DNA of 35,362 bases from an uncultured Flavobacteriaceae bacterium (GCA_905479625.1 CAJQNF010000120.1:1-35362); one strand, 5' to 3'; positions 13,739-22,353 are shown, counted from the first letter of the stretch. Numbers and translations: made by a program. Notes: generated by a model not told the origin, from the letters alone.

Positions 13739-14401
13739 TTATAACTTCTCTACTTTGAAATCAACAAGAAACTTAACACTAACTCCAACAGGTTCTCCTG
13801 CCTCTGTTGCAGGTACTACATGTGGCGTCTTATTGACTACCCTTTCCATTTCTCTTTTTAATGGTGCATTTGGCGCAGTCACTCTAAGAGAGAAAACTCT
13901 ACCTGCTTTATTTACATGCATTACAACTCCAATTTCATAGTCTCCTTTTTTTAAGCCAGCTTGTTTACCAATTTCATGATTGAATTCACTTTTTATATAA
14001 GCAATAAAACTTTCCTTATTACATGCTCTGATTTCTTCAACTGAACCAGTACACCCAGGATAAACAACAGGTGTGTCAGCAAGCTCTTCTGCAATAACAC
14101 CTGCAGGCACTATTAGAGGTTCAACATCTTTAGGTGCAGCTTCAACACCTTCTGCAGCTTCCATACTTTCAGTATCAGTAGCTTCGCCTGCCGCGGCAGC
14201 CCCTGCAGCCCCTGCAGCATCCGAAGAAGAAACTTCTTCTTCACCACCTTCTTCACTTGCTTCCATACCACTGTCATCGGAACCTTCTTCAGTCATTTCA
14301 GTTGCAGCATCATCTTGAACTTCATCTTTTTTTGTTTCCTTACACGAAACAGCAATCATACTCACTAAAGCAAATATGAATAATAATTTAATAATTTTCA
14401 T
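13739..14401 (-). CDS. Lipoprotein with acidic/Ala linker and TonB-C-like domain
   Basis: The 220-aa protein has a lipoprotein signal ending IAVS-C (Cys20), followed by KETKKDE. Residues ~28-95 are a low-complexity Glu/Asp/Ala/Gly/Ser linker. The last ~105 residues match the pattern of Bacteroidetes TonB C-terminal-type domains: PVVYPGCTGSVEEIRACN, then IGVVMHVNKAGRVFSLRV, APLKREMERVVNKTPHV, and a closing strand ending FLVDFKVEKL. A TonB-like domain on a lipoprotein rather than on an inner-membrane anchor suggests a periplasmic or outer-membrane partner-binding role, not energy transduction. The start at 14401 was chosen over 14458 because it gives the lipobox at the usual place. A terminator follows the stop. 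Confidence 0.85.
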   Translation of the reverse strand: MKIIKLLFIFALVSMIAVSCKETKKDEVQDDAATEMTEEGSDDSGMEASEEGGEEEVSSSDAAGAAGAAAAGEATDTESMEAAEGVEAAPKDVEPLIVPAGVIAEELADTPVVYPGCTGSVEEIRACNKESFIAYIKSEFNHEIGKQAGLKKGDYEIGVVMHVNKAGRVFSLRVTAPNAPLKREMERVVNKTPHVVPATEAGEPVGVSVKFLVDFKVEKL

Positions 14402-14480
14402 CTTAATTGAGATTAGGTTAAATAAAATACCAAAATAACGAAAATTTCTCATAAACAATTCATATTAGGAGGATAAAAAA

Positions 14481-14503
14481 AAATGGGCGCTAAGCGCCCA
14501 TTT
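14481..14503 (-). terminator. Terminator of SYLF lipoprotein gene
   Basis: AAATGGGCG (14481-14489), loop CTAAG, CGCCCATTT (14495-14503), with an A run at 14475-14480 that is a T run on the minus strand. It lies 25 bp beyond the stop at 14528. Confidence 0.88.
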
Positions 14504-14527
14504 TTCGTATCCATAAGAAAGATCTGG

Positions 14528-15268
14528 TTAGTTGATACCTGGATTATATTTAAAACTTTGTCCTCCAACAGAGGCTTCCGCCATCAGGCCACCAATAGTT
14601 TTAGTGAATATTGCAACACCATCTTGATAATCAATATCCGCTGAAGCACCATCTTTCAGAGCAACTGCCGAAGCCTGACCTGAAAATTTAACTTTTCCGG
14701 CTGTAAATCTGTCAAATGCCGCTTGATCTTCAAACAAGACGATTTCCATGTATTGCTGACCACCAGCTTGTAATCCGAAAGTTGCCTGAGCAAGTTTAGA
14801 TTCTCCAACCACTGTTTTGTTATCAAAAACCAATCCTTTACCTCCGGCGCCTCCAATTCCAAGACCTCCTTTTGTGATTTTTGGGAAAAATGCAAATGCA
14901 TAGGCAGTGTGTAAATGAGCTTCCACTTTTGGATTACTCTTTGCAAATTCAGTCAAAGAAACTTTCACTTCATTTTGAAGTTTAGTATCCTTAGGAAAAA
15001 CAACTGTGATTTTTTTCTCAGTTACGGCCTCTACAGCCTCTTCTACTCCTTCTCCAGCCTCTTCAACAGCCTCTGAAGCTGCTTCATCTGCTGCTTCACC
15101 TGCTGCTTCTGCTCCTTCTTCTACCGCATCAGCAGACTCTTCCACTGCTTCAGTTGTTTCTTCAACAGCAGCATCAATCGCTTCACCAGCCTCCTTTTTC
15201 TCTGATTTGCATGAAAATGCGATTGCACTTACAAGCATCACGGCGAAAAGTAATTTCATTAATTTCAT
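14528..15268 (-). CDS. Lipoprotein with coiled stalk and SYLF (YSC84) lipid-binding domain
   Basis: The 246-aa protein has a lipoprotein signal ending IAFS-C (Cys20), followed by KSEKKE. Residues ~27-85 are a Glu/Ala-rich helix with heptad-like units (AVEETTE, AVEESAD, AVEEGAE). The C-terminal ~150 residues look like a SYLF/YSC84 domain: AYAFAFFPKITKGGLGIGG, GKGLVF, then LAQATFGLQAGGQQYMEIVLF, a DQAAFDRFTAGKVKFSG stretch and a final IGGLMAEASVGGQSFKY. SYLF domains bind phosphoinositides in eukaryotes; bacterial members are poorly understood and often lipoproteins. The stalk plus anchor would hold this domain away from the membrane. It is expressed separately from its neighbours, judging by the terminator after it. 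Confidence 0.88.
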   Translation of the reverse strand: MKLMKLLFAVMLVSAIAFSCKSEKKEAGEAIDAAVEETTEAVEESADAVEEGAEAAGEAADEAASEAVEEAGEGVEEAVEAVTEKKITVVFPKDTKLQNEVKVSLTEFAKSNPKVEAHLHTAYAFAFFPKITKGGLGIGGAGGKGLVFDNKTVVGESKLAQATFGLQAGGQQYMEIVLFEDQAAFDRFTAGKVKFSGQASAVALKDGASADIDYQDGVAIFTKTIGGLMAEASVGGQSFKYNPGIN

Positions 15269-15348
15269 AATTATTTAATTTTAGGGTTAAGTATATTTTA
15301 CAAATTACGACCATTTAGCATTAAATTGCAATAGTAAGAAGGGCTAAG

Positions 15349-15741
15349 TTACTGTAATTCATCAGTCCTGTTCTCCATATTCATTTTCTCAATACCAGTT
15401 ACTGAATAAATATCACCTCCGGCAGTTTTCTCAATGATCGATTTAATATCATCTTCACCTATTCTATTTTGGTCAAAACTCACAATACCAGAACTATCTT
15501 CAAATGAAATTTTAGCATAAGTCACACCATCGGTCTTATATAATTTTGACTGGATCAATCGAGCGCAGCCAATTTCACATGTCATTCCTTTGATATCCAC
15601 TTTTACTTGTTGCAGGTTTTGAGCAACAACATCTGTTTCAATTGCCTCTTTTACTTCTTGATTTGTTTCTTTTTTAGATTCACAGGAAATAAAAAACACC
15701 ATTAATATCACTATCGAAAAAATTTTAATGAGTACTTTCAC
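15349..15741 (-). CDS. Lipoprotein with heavy-metal-associated (HMA) domain
   Basis: The 130-aa protein has a lipoprotein signal ending FFIS-C (Cys20), followed by ESKKE. Residues ~46-112 are an HMA-like ferredoxin fold: VKVDIKGMTCEIGCARLIQS, the GVTYAKISFEDSSGIVSFD strands and a closing helix. The metal loop reads GMTC-x3-C rather than the classical GMTC-x2-C; the same GMTCEIGCA form is, from memory, common in Bacteroidetes HMA proteins. It probably binds copper or a similar soft metal at the cell envelope. No metal ATPase or efflux gene lies beside it. A promoter precedes it at 15767-15795. Confidence 0.9.
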   Translation of the reverse strand: MKVLIKIFSIVILMVFFISCESKKETNQEVKEAIETDVVAQNLQQVKVDIKGMTCEIGCARLIQSKLYKTDGVTYAKISFEDSSGIVSFDQNRIGEDDIKSIIEKTAGGDIYSVTGIEKMNMENRTDELQ

Positions 15742-15766
15742 CGCTTCAATTTTTAATAATCTGACA

Positions 15767-15795
15767 CAAAAATAAGAATTAAATTTATTATCAAA
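15767..15795 (-). promoter_or_regulatory. Promoter of HMA lipoprotein gene
   Basis: On the minus strand TTTG (15792-15795) and TATTTTTG (15767-15774) are 17 bp apart, matching the Bacteroidetes TTTG/TAnnTTTG promoter, about 26 bp before the start codon at 15741. Confidence 0.6.
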
Positions 15796-15808
15796 GCCAC
15801 TTCAAACC

Positions 15809-16678
15809 ATGAATAGCAAACAATCAAGATGGTTTATTCTGATTTTACTAGCACTTATTTGGGGTAGTTCGTTTATTTTAATGAAAAAAGCGCTTATAGA
15901 TTTAAGTCCTATTCAAGTAGGTGCCCTTAGGATTATCTTTACCGCACTTACACTTTTTACAGTTGGTTTTAAAAATATTTCCAAGGTAAATAAAACACAA
16001 TGGTATTATATTGCGATAACCGCTTTTCTTGGAACATTTTTTCCGGCATTTATGTTTTCTTTTGCCGTTCAAAAAATTGATAGTTCCATTGTATCCATTC
16101 TCAATTCTCTTACACCACTTAACACCTTGCTTGTAGGTGCATTATTTTTCGGTTTTAGTTTTTTAAGGAAACAGATTTTTGGAGTAATCATTGGTTTAAT
16201 AGGTGCTGTAATCCTAATTCTAAAGGGAGCAGAACTGAACCCAGACCAGAATTATCTCTATGCACTATTGATCGTTTGCGCCTCAATTGGCTATGCCTTT
16301 AATGTAAACATTCTTAAAAAGCATCTAAATGATCTGAATGCGCTTACAATTGTCACCGGAAACTTCGCCGTCATATTTTTACCTGCTTTAGTTATCCTGT
16401 GGTGGACGGATTTTTTCGAACTTGCCAAGATCCAGCAAGCCCAAACCTCTTTATATTACCTTATACTTTTATCCATATTCGGAACGGCCATGGCAAAAAC
16501 CTTATTCAATAAGTTGATTCAAATGACCTCTCCCATATTTTCAAGTTCAGTGACTTATCTTATTCCATTTGTTGCGATATTTTGGGGAGTACTTGATGGC
16601 GAAACGCTCTACTTTGGTCAATTTTTAGCAGGCACACTTATTATGATTGGAGTATACCTGACCAATAAAGGAAAATGA
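15809..16678 (+). CDS. EamA/DMT-family transporter
   Basis: The 289-aa integral membrane protein has about ten hydrophobic segments in two EamA repeats. Repeat one starts ILLALIWGSSFILMKKAL and includes QVGALRIIF and SILNSLTPLNTLLVGALFF; repeat two includes ALLIVCASIGYAFNVNIL, GTAMAKTLFNKLIQ and SSSVTYLIPFVAIFWGVL. Members export amino acids and other metabolites; the substrate cannot be told. It is a single gene divergent from the HMA lipoprotein, with 67 bp between the starts. Confidence 0.92.
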   Translation: MNSKQSRWFILILLALIWGSSFILMKKALIDLSPIQVGALRIIFTALTLFTVGFKNISKVNKTQWYYIAITAFLGTFFPAFMFSFAVQKIDSSIVSILNSLTPLNTLLVGALFFGFSFLRKQIFGVIIGLIGAVILILKGAELNPDQNYLYALLIVCASIGYAFNVNILKKHLNDLNALTIVTGNFAVIFLPALVILWWTDFFELAKIQQAQTSLYYLILLSIFGTAMAKTLFNKLIQMTSPIFSSSVTYLIPFVAIFWGVLDGETLYFGQFLAGTLIMIGVYLTNKGK

Positions 16679-16756
16679 TGATGGGCTTATATGTATGAAC
16701 CAGATTCTTAAACAAATAATGCATTTAAAAAGTTTTTCCTATTTAATAAAAAGATG

Positions 16757-16785
16757 TATATTTGCACCCGCCTAAATGGAACGGG
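16757..16785 (+). promoter_or_regulatory. rplU -7 promoter box and leader hairpin
   Basis: TATATTTG (16757-16764) is a perfect -7 box (TAnnTTTG) 56 bp before rplU. The leader begins with CCCG (16767-16770) able to pair with CGGG (16782-16785), with CC/GG inside. Ribosomal operons are often autoregulated through such leaders; that role is inferred. Confidence 0.55.
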
Positions 16786-16819
16786 CAATAATTTTTAATA
16801 AAAGCAAAAACATAAATCC

Positions 16820-17332
16820 ATGTACGCAATTGTAGAGATAGCAGGGCAGCAATTTAAAGTTGCTAAAGACCAAAAGGTTTTTGTTCATCGCTTGGAGGAT
16901 AAAGAAGGATCAAAAGTTTCTTTTGATAAAGTTCTTTTACTTGATGATGGCAAAGTTACTATTGGCGCCCCGGTTATAGAAAATGCAGTAGTTACTGCAA
17001 AAGTTTTGGGTCATCTTAAAGGTGATAAAGTGATCGTTTTCAAAAAGAAACGAAGAAAAGGTTTTAAAAAGAAAAATGGCCATCGTCAGTATTTGTCTCA
17101 GATCCTAATTGAAGGTATCTCTGTAAAGGCACCAGCAAAAAAAGCTGCTGCTAAAACTGAAGAGAGCAAAACTGAGAAAGCAGCACCGGTAGCCAAAAAA
17201 GCGGCTCCAGCTAAGAAAACAGCAACAAAAGAAGCAAAGGCTCCTGCAAAAGCAGCTCCTAAAAAAGCAGCTCCTAAAAAAGCGGCGGCGAAAAAGCCAG
17301 CAGCAAAAAAGCAAGAAAGCCCTAAAAAATAA
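16820..17332 (+). CDS. rplU: 50S ribosomal protein L21 with long Lys/Ala tail
   Basis: Residues 1-102 are a normal bL21: [18 protein letters not shown], then [40 protein letters not shown] and a closing [10 protein letters not shown] ~68-residue tail of Ala, Lys and Pro follows, with repeats such as AAPKKA and AAKKPA, resembling the tail of histone H1. bL21 is usually near 103 aa in other phyla; extended forms are known in Bacteroidetes. The tail could bind rRNA or polyanions. rpmA follows 25 bp later, the standard rplU-rpmA operon. Confidence 0.97.
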   Translation: MYAIVEIAGQQFKVAKDQKVFVHRLEDKEGSKVSFDKVLLLDDGKVTIGAPVIENAVVTAKVLGHLKGDKVIVFKKKRRKGFKKKNGHRQYLSQILIEGISVKAPAKKAAAKTEESKTEKAAPVAKKAAPAKKTATKEAKAPAKAAPKKAAPKKAAAKKPAAKKQESPKK

Positions 17333-17357
17333 ATTAACCCAGAAAAAATATTAGATC

Positions 17358-17618
17358 ATGGCTCATAAAAAAGGTGTAGGTAGTTCTAAGAACGGTAGAG
17401 AATCAGAATCGAAACGATTAGGAGTAAAAATCTTTGGTGGTCAAGGCGCATTAGCTGGAAACATTTTAGTTCGTCAAAGAGGTACAAAGCATCATCCAGG
17501 TGAAAATGTATATATGGGAAAAGACCATACGTTACATGCTCAAGTAAATGGAATCGTAAAATTTACTAAGAAAAAAGACAATAGATCATATGTATCTATT
17601 GATCCAATTGAAGCTTAG
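17358..17618 (+). CDS. rpmA: 50S ribosomal protein L27
   Basis: The 86-aa bL27 starts [20 protein letters not shown] and has the family core [25 protein letters not shown], followed by [15 protein letters not shown]. It lies near the peptidyl transferase centre. The N-terminus begins directly with the mature form, without the cleaved extension found in Firmicutes. It is cotranscribed with rplU and followed by a strong terminator. Confidence 0.98.
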   Translation: MAHKKGVGSSKNGRESESKRLGVKIFGGQGALAGNILVRQRGTKHHPGENVYMGKDHTLHAQVNGIVKFTKKKDNRSYVSIDPIEA

Positions 17619-17634
17619 TTCTTAGTTAAGACAT

Positions 17635-17668
17635 AAAAAAAGCCCTTGCAAACGCAAGGGCTTTTTTT
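17635..17668 (+). terminator. Terminator of rplU-rpmA
   Basis: AGCCCTTGC, loop AAAC, GCAAGGGCT with seven-base A and T runs on either side give a 15-bp stem (17635-17649 with 17654-17668), 17 bp after the rpmA stop. Confidence 0.95.
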
Positions 17669-17698
17669 ATGTCAAAAGATTTTCTCGTTATTTCGGCT

Positions 17699-17724
17699 TT
17701 TGTATGCCATAAATTTTATTTTTG
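17699..17724 (+). promoter_or_regulatory. Promoter of flippase gene
   Basis: TATTTTTG at 17717-17724 is a perfect -7 box; TTTG at 17699-17702 is a possible -33 with a short 14-bp spacer. Because the TTG at 17722 belongs to the -7 box, it should not be a start codon, which supports the TTG at 17752. Confidence 0.5.
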
Positions 17725-17751
17725 TTCATAGATTATTCAATCAATAACACA

Positions 17752-19206
17752 TTGAGCACATTAAAACGGTTTTTTAGGGATACAATTATTTACGGGATCG
17801 CTGCCGTTTTACCCAGGGCCATCAATATTGTCTTGGTTAAATTACACACCAACACACTTGTCTCTGAAAGTTATGCTGAAAGCACCATTTACTTTGTATA
17901 TGCAGCTTATTTTAATGCATTGCTTACCTATGGGATGGAAACCGCTTTCTTCCGATTCTTTACCAAGGAAAAAGAAAAAGGAAAAGTGATCTCTACAGCT
18001 TTTTTGAGTTTACTTACCACTACGCTACTGTTTATGACGGTATCCTTTATATTTAGCGATGTGATTGCACAATACCTTGGCTTTTCTGATCCACTTACTC
18101 TGCGGATCTTGATCCTTGTAACAACTTTCGACACTTTATTGGTTATTCCTTTTGCTTATCTGAGGGTGAGCAACAGACCCATAAAATTTACATTTTATAA
18201 AGTTTTGAATGTAGCCATATTCGCGGTATTCAATTTATATTTTCTCTTATACGTGCCCAATGCCCTGGCACATGGCAATTATGTCCCTGAGTTTATTGCC
18301 ACTGGTTTTAGTACGCAACCCTTGGTTTTATATATTTTTATCTCAAACCTTTTGGCCAGCCTGATCACTTTCTTATTATTATTTCCTCTGGTTTTCAAAT
18401 TCAAAATTTCTTTTGATAAGAAAATGCTCTATAAGATGCTGACCTATGGCATCCCCATCATGGTGAGTAGTCTGGCATATGTAACCAATGAAAACCTTGA
18501 CAAATTACTATTGAGCAAATATCTTGGAAAAGAACAAATGGGAATCTATGCGGCCTGTTACAAACTAGGTGTTTTTATGTCATTATACATCATGGCTTTT
18601 AAAATGGGAGCGGAACCATTTTTTTTTAACCAGGCAGATAAGGCCAATGCCAAACAAACCTACGCCAGAATAATGAACTGGTTCATCATTTTTGGTGCTT
18701 TATTTATGCTTATTATCATAGGTTTTATAGATCAGTTTGCCCATCTCCTTCTTGGAAAGCCTGAATATTTTCAAGCGCTTGAAATCGTTCCGGTGATATT
18801 GCTGGCCAATCTATTTCTAGGTATTTATTACAATCTTTCAGTTTGGTTCAAACTCACTGATAAAACCAGATACGGAATGTATTTTTCTATCCTTGGGGCC
18901 CTCATTACGATAGGGCTCAATATTATTTATATTCCAATAATTGGATATATGGCTTCTGCCTGGGCAACGCTTATTACCTATATGTTCATTGCCTTGCTCA
19001 GTTATTTTTACGGAAAAAAATATTACCATATACCATATCCTCTTAAATCGATCTTTTTAACCTTGATGGTGACTATAACAGGATGTTATTTGTCATTTCT
19101 CTATTTCAGGGGTAACTATATGGTCTCAACAGCTATCATTCTTGTCTTCTCAATAACTATACTATGGACTCAAAAATCAGAAATAAAACAAATATGGAAA
19201 ACGTAG
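17752..19206 (+). CDS. Polysaccharide/lipid-linked oligosaccharide flippase (MOP family)
   Basis: The ~484-aa integral membrane protein with 12-14 hydrophobic segments belongs to the polysaccharide biosynthesis (Wzx-like) branch of the MOP superfamily: [20 protein letters not shown] at the start, the [14 protein letters not shown] motif, [21 protein letters not shown] at mid-protein and [15 protein letters not shown] later. Such proteins move lipid-linked sugars across the inner membrane. No glycosyltransferases are near, so it may act on a cell-wide lipid-linked precursor. The start is a TTG; 17752 is preferred because the earlier TTG at 17722 lies in the promoter -7 box. The 3' end overlaps dut by 13 bp, so the two are probably translated together. 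Confidence 0.9.
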   Translation: MSTLKRFFRDTIIYGIAAVLPRAINIVLVKLHTNTLVSESYAESTIYFVYAAYFNALLTYGMETAFFRFFTKEKEKGKVISTAFLSLLTTTLLFMTVSFIFSDVIAQYLGFSDPLTLRILILVTTFDTLLVIPFAYLRVSNRPIKFTFYKVLNVAIFAVFNLYFLLYVPNALAHGNYVPEFIATGFSTQPLVLYIFISNLLASLITFLLLFPLVFKFKISFDKKMLYKMLTYGIPIMVSSLAYVTNENLDKLLLSKYLGKEQMGIYAACYKLGVFMSLYIMAFKMGAEPFFFNQADKANAKQTYARIMNWFIIFGALFMLIIIGFIDQFAHLLLGKPEYFQALEIVPVILLANLFLGIYYNLSVWFKLTDKTRYGMYFSILGALITIGLNIIYIPIIGYMASAWATLITYMFIALLSYFYGKKYYHIPYPLKSIFLTLMVTITGCYLSFLYFRGNYMVSTAIILVFSITILWTQKSEIKQIWKT

Positions 19207-19634
19207 ATATCAAGATCATTAACAAATCAGGGCATCCAACTCCCTCTTATGAAACCAGTTCTTCTGCAGGAATGGATCTGCGTGCTAATGTAACAGAAGC
19301 CATAACACTTAATCCTCTGGAAAGAACCATTGTCAAAACCGGCTTGTTTATAGCCCTGCCTCCTGGATTCGAAGCACAAATTCGTCCAAGAAGCGGTCTG
19401 GCTGCTAAATTTGGAATAAGTGTCCTTAACGCTCCAGGAACAATTGATGCTGACTATAGAGGTGAGATAGGTGTTATTTTGGTGAATTTATCGAGTGAAA
19501 AGTTTATTATTAACAATGGAGACAGGATAGCTCAAATGATAATTGCAAGGTATGCACATACTAAATGGGAGGAAGTGAGCGTTCTAGATGAAACCAAACG
19601 CGGACAAGGCGGATTTGGAAGCACTGGTATTTAA
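19194..19634 (+). CDS. dut: Deoxyuridine 5'-triphosphate nucleotidohydrolase
   Basis: The 146-aa trimeric dUTPase hydrolyses dUTP to dUMP and keeps uracil out of DNA. All five family motifs are visible: [40 protein letters not shown], and [10 protein letters not shown] at the C-terminus, which closes over the active site. The ATG at 19194 gives the family start [13 protein letters not shown]; an ATG at 19164 would add ten residues inside the flippase gene. It overlaps the flippase stop by 13 bp. Confidence 0.97.
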   Translation: MENVDIKIINKSGHPTPSYETSSSAGMDLRANVTEAITLNPLERTIVKTGLFIALPPGFEAQIRPRSGLAAKFGISVLNAPGTIDADYRGEIGVILVNLSSEKFIINNGDRIAQMIIARYAHTKWEEVSVLDETKRGQGGFGSTGI

Positions 19635-19666
19635 ACAAAATAGAACACTTTTAAAATATTTTTCTT

Positions 19667-20536
19667 TTGAAAATAATCAAATATATCTTTTTTTTCTCCT
19701 TTGTTTTAGGCTATGCCCAGAACATTAACGATGAAAAATTACTGGCTGTAGCAAACGATGCATGTGAATGCATATCGCAAATTGAAGCGTCCTCAGATGC
19801 TAAAAATGACAACATCAGCGATTGTATTACCAAATCTCTTGAATCTGTAAAAGGAAAAAAGGGAGATGCAACTAACGGCAAAAATGACATGAACTATAAA
19901 ATGGTGGAAACCTATTTGGTTCAACATTGTAAACCATTAAAAGAGCTCGCTTTTACAGAAAACAAAAAATTCAAATACGCTTCTTCAGATAATGTTCTGG
20001 CACAATTGGCTTATGATGACGGAATGGAATATATCAATGAGGGAGATACTGAAAACGCCATCGAAAAATTCTCAAAAGCGGTAGAGATCGATCCGAATTT
20101 TGCGTTTGCCTGGGATAATCTGGGTATCAGCTATCGTAAAAATAAACAATATGAAAACGCAATTGCTGCCTATTTGAAATCTCTGGAGATCTATCCGGAA
20201 GGCAGGCTTCCATTGCTAAACATCGCTATTACATACAACCTCAACCAACAATATACCGAGGCAGTTACTCATTATGAAAAATTCATTGAAATATTTTCAG
20301 ATGATCCGGAGGGTTATTATGGCTTGGGATTGATTCTGTATACTCAGGATCAAGAGGAAGCAGGACTTGATAATCTTATACGTGCCTATACAATATATAC
20401 TTCTCAGAACTCTCCTTACAGAGCTGATGCTGCAAAAAAAATTGGCTATATGTATAAGGATCTTAAGAATCAGGATAAACTGGAGGTGTTTCAAAAAGTA
20501 GCCGACAAATACAACTTAAAGGTTCAAAATAACTAG
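19667..20536 (+). CDS. Exported tetratricopeptide-repeat protein
   Basis: The 289-aa protein starts at a TTG (19667) that yields MKIIKYIFFFSFVLGYAQN, a good signal peptide; no ATG is in a suitable place. The N-terminal part (20-105) has Cys residues in CECI, ISDCI and QHCK, common in small exported Bacteroidetes domains. Residues ~112-275 contain four TPR units, the clearest being YINEGDTENAIEKFSKAVEIDPNFAFAW and QYENAIAAYLKSLEIYPEGR. It probably scaffolds a periplasmic complex. Its stop shares the CTAG at 20533-20536 with the stop of the opposing LysE gene. Confidence 0.88.
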   Translation: MKIIKYIFFFSFVLGYAQNINDEKLLAVANDACECISQIEASSDAKNDNISDCITKSLESVKGKKGDATNGKNDMNYKMVETYLVQHCKPLKELAFTENKKFKYASSDNVLAQLAYDDGMEYINEGDTENAIEKFSKAVEIDPNFAFAWDNLGISYRKNKQYENAIAAYLKSLEIYPEGRLPLLNIAITYNLNQQYTEAVTHYEKFIEIFSDDPEGYYGLGLILYTQDQEEAGLDNLIRAYTIYTSQNSPYRADAAKKIGYMYKDLKNQDKLEVFQKVADKYNLKVQNN

Positions 20537-21210
20537 GGCCTCACTTTGTCAATCACATTGTCAATTCTATCCATGGTCTTTTCAGGAATATATCTTTTTG
20601 TAGCCAAAATGATTCCAAAAACAATAAAGAAGATACCAAGAGCATGACGAATCTTTCTTAATACAACAGGTGTTAACTTCGCTTTTAACTGTTTCGCTGC
20701 CAAAATCTTTCCCAGATCTGTCAGCAAAAAGACGAATACAACAATAGCAAAGTATTTAAAAACCCTCCCCGAATCCATCTGAAAATTAGAACTCACAGCG
20801 ATAACAATGGCTAACCAAAAAGCCAATACTCCAAAATTGATGGTATTTAGAAAGAATCCCTTAAAAAACAGACCCAAATAATTATTTGATTCTACCACTA
20901 CCAACTCCTGATCAGTTACGATTTTTTTGGTTTTCTGATAAAAAATAGTGTAAAGCCCATAGCTCACAAGAACTAGACCCCCGATCATAAAAATTCTTGG
21001 ATCATTCTGAATCGTCTGCAAAATAGTGACACTTCCAAAATAAGATATGGTGATAAACATGATATCAGCAAGGACTACCCCAACATCAAAAGTTATAGCT
21101 GCACGAACGCCTTTAGTAATGCTGGTTTCTATCAAGGTAAAGAAAACCGGCCCTACCATAAAAGCAAGTCCGAAACCTAATAATACCGCATTGACGTATT
21201 CATTGATCAT
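20533..21210 (-). CDS. LysE family translocator
   Basis: The 225-aa integral membrane protein has six hydrophobic segments. The N-terminus MINEYVNAVLLGFGLAFMVGPVFF followed by ETSITKGVRAAITFDVGVVLAD is the usual LysE/RhtB form (G-P-x-F and a GxxAGxG-like helix). The family exports amino acids such as lysine or homoserine; the substrate here is not known. Its start faces the reductase gene's stop (28 bp), so the minus-strand genes 22290 to 20533 could be one transcript. Confidence 0.9.
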   Translation of the reverse strand: MINEYVNAVLLGFGLAFMVGPVFFTLIETSITKGVRAAITFDVGVVLADIMFITISYFGSVTILQTIQNDPRIFMIGGLVLVSYGLYTIFYQKTKKIVTDQELVVVESNNYLGLFFKGFFLNTINFGVLAFWLAIVIAVSSNFQMDSGRVFKYFAIVVFVFLLTDLGKILAAKQLKAKLTPVVLRKIRHALGIFFIVFGIILATKRYIPEKTMDRIDNVIDKVRP

Positions 21211-21237
21211 ATGGCAATATACATTAGTCTAAAATTA

Positions 21238-22290
21238 CTAAACGTCGTCGTAATCAATTTTAATTTTTGAAGTAATTGGGTGTGCCTGACAGGTCAGTAT
21301 CAAACCTTCCTCAATTTCTTCTTCGTCTAAGATAGTATTTCTTTCCATCACAGCCTTGCCTTCAACGACTTTAGCCAAACAGCTACTGCATACACCACCT
21401 TGGCATGAATAAGGAGCGTCAAGACCTTTAGCCAGCGCAGCATCAAGAATCAGCTCATCCATTCTCATTTCAAAAGTGGTCTCCTCATCATCAAGTACAA
21501 CAATGATCTCTGTGTTTCCGCTTAAAGATTTAGTCACTTCCTTTTTATAAGAAGTACTGCTGAACAATTCAAATTTAATGGCATCTTCATTTATACCGTT
21601 TTTGATCAGCATTGACTTGGAGTCATCAATCATTTCTTCAGGACCACAAAGGAAATAAGTATCAAAGTTCCAACCCGAAAATTTATTTTTCAGTTGTTTT
21701 TTGACCAATTTCGCATCTATTCTTCCAAACAAGGCCTTGTCACTAATGATCTGACTATACACAAACTGAACCTGAAATCTCCCATTTGAAGAGTCGACGA
21801 GCTCATCCAGTTCGTTTTTAAATATGGTCTTCTCCCCGGATTTACTACCGTAAATTAAAACAAATCTACTGTCTTTTTCATTTTGAAGAACCGCTTTGAT
21901 CATAGAAATAACAGGAGTGATGCCACTTCCGGCTGCGATGGCTAAATAATCCTTTTGATTACTTGCATCAACCTCCAAAACAAAACGTCCCTCGGGGCCC
22001 GCAACATCAAGCGTATCTCCTTCTTTTAAAATATGATTGGCAAAATTTGAGAACCTTCCTTTATCAACATGCTTAATAGCCACCCTTAATTCTCCACTGT
22101 CCGGAGATGAGCAAATGGAATACGCCCTTCTTAAAAGGCTATCCTCCAGGTTTTTTTGTATTGTGATATATTGACCAGGTAAAAACCTGAATTCCTTTTC
22201 TAACTCATTTGGAACATCAAAAGCCACAGATACGGCATCCACAGTTTCCCTTCTTACCTCCTTCACACGGAGTTTATGAAATATAGACAT
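21238..22290 (-). CDS. PaaE-like FAD/2Fe-2S oxidoreductase
   Basis: The 350-aa protein is a ferredoxin-NADP reductase-type electron carrier with three domains. An FAD domain (1-105) has RRAYSI (54-59) and GRFSNFANH; an NAD(P) domain (115-240) has GSGITP (121-126), YGSKS and FLCGPEEMI; a plant-type 2Fe-2S domain (260-350) has ligands Cys296, 301, 304 and 334 in C-x4-C-x2-C-x29-C. The order is that of PaaE, the reductase of the phenylacetyl-CoA epoxidase, but no other paa gene is present, so it more likely serves another oxygenase or desaturase. The partner cannot be named. Confidence 0.93.
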   Translation of the reverse strand: MSIFHKLRVKEVRRETVDAVSVAFDVPNELEKEFRFLPGQYITIQKNLEDSLLRRAYSICSSPDSGELRVAIKHVDKGRFSNFANHILKEGDTLDVAGPEGRFVLEVDASNQKDYLAIAAGSGITPVISMIKAVLQNEKDSRFVLIYGSKSGEKTIFKNELDELVDSSNGRFQVQFVYSQIISDKALFGRIDAKLVKKQLKNKFSGWNFDTYFLCGPEEMIDDSKSMLIKNGINEDAIKFELFSSTSYKKEVTKSLSGNTEIIVVLDDEETTFEMRMDELILDAALAKGLDAPYSCQGGVCSSCLAKVVEGKAVMERNTILDEEEIEEGLILTCQAHPITSKIKIDYDDV

Positions 22291-22353
22291 TGAAGCGTTT
22301 TAATTTAATTGCGAAAATACAAAATTGTTTGATGAATTGTTGGAAATTATAGG

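Noticed and set aside
15006-15278. Long plus-strand frames antisense to the Ala/Glu-rich lipoprotein linkers (also 13307-13627 and 14073-14318)
   Set aside because: They are Ser/Ala shadows of the repetitive linkers on the other strand, where signal peptides and domains are clear.
15588-15605. HMA metal motif looking defective (C-x3-C instead of C-x2-C)
   Set aside because: The GMTCEIGCA form is, from memory, usual in Bacteroidetes HMA proteins, so it is a variant and not a loss.
13270-15741. Lipoprotein cluster as one operon
   Set aside because: Terminators follow at least two of the genes and the gaps are 80-140 bp, so they are probably expressed separately.
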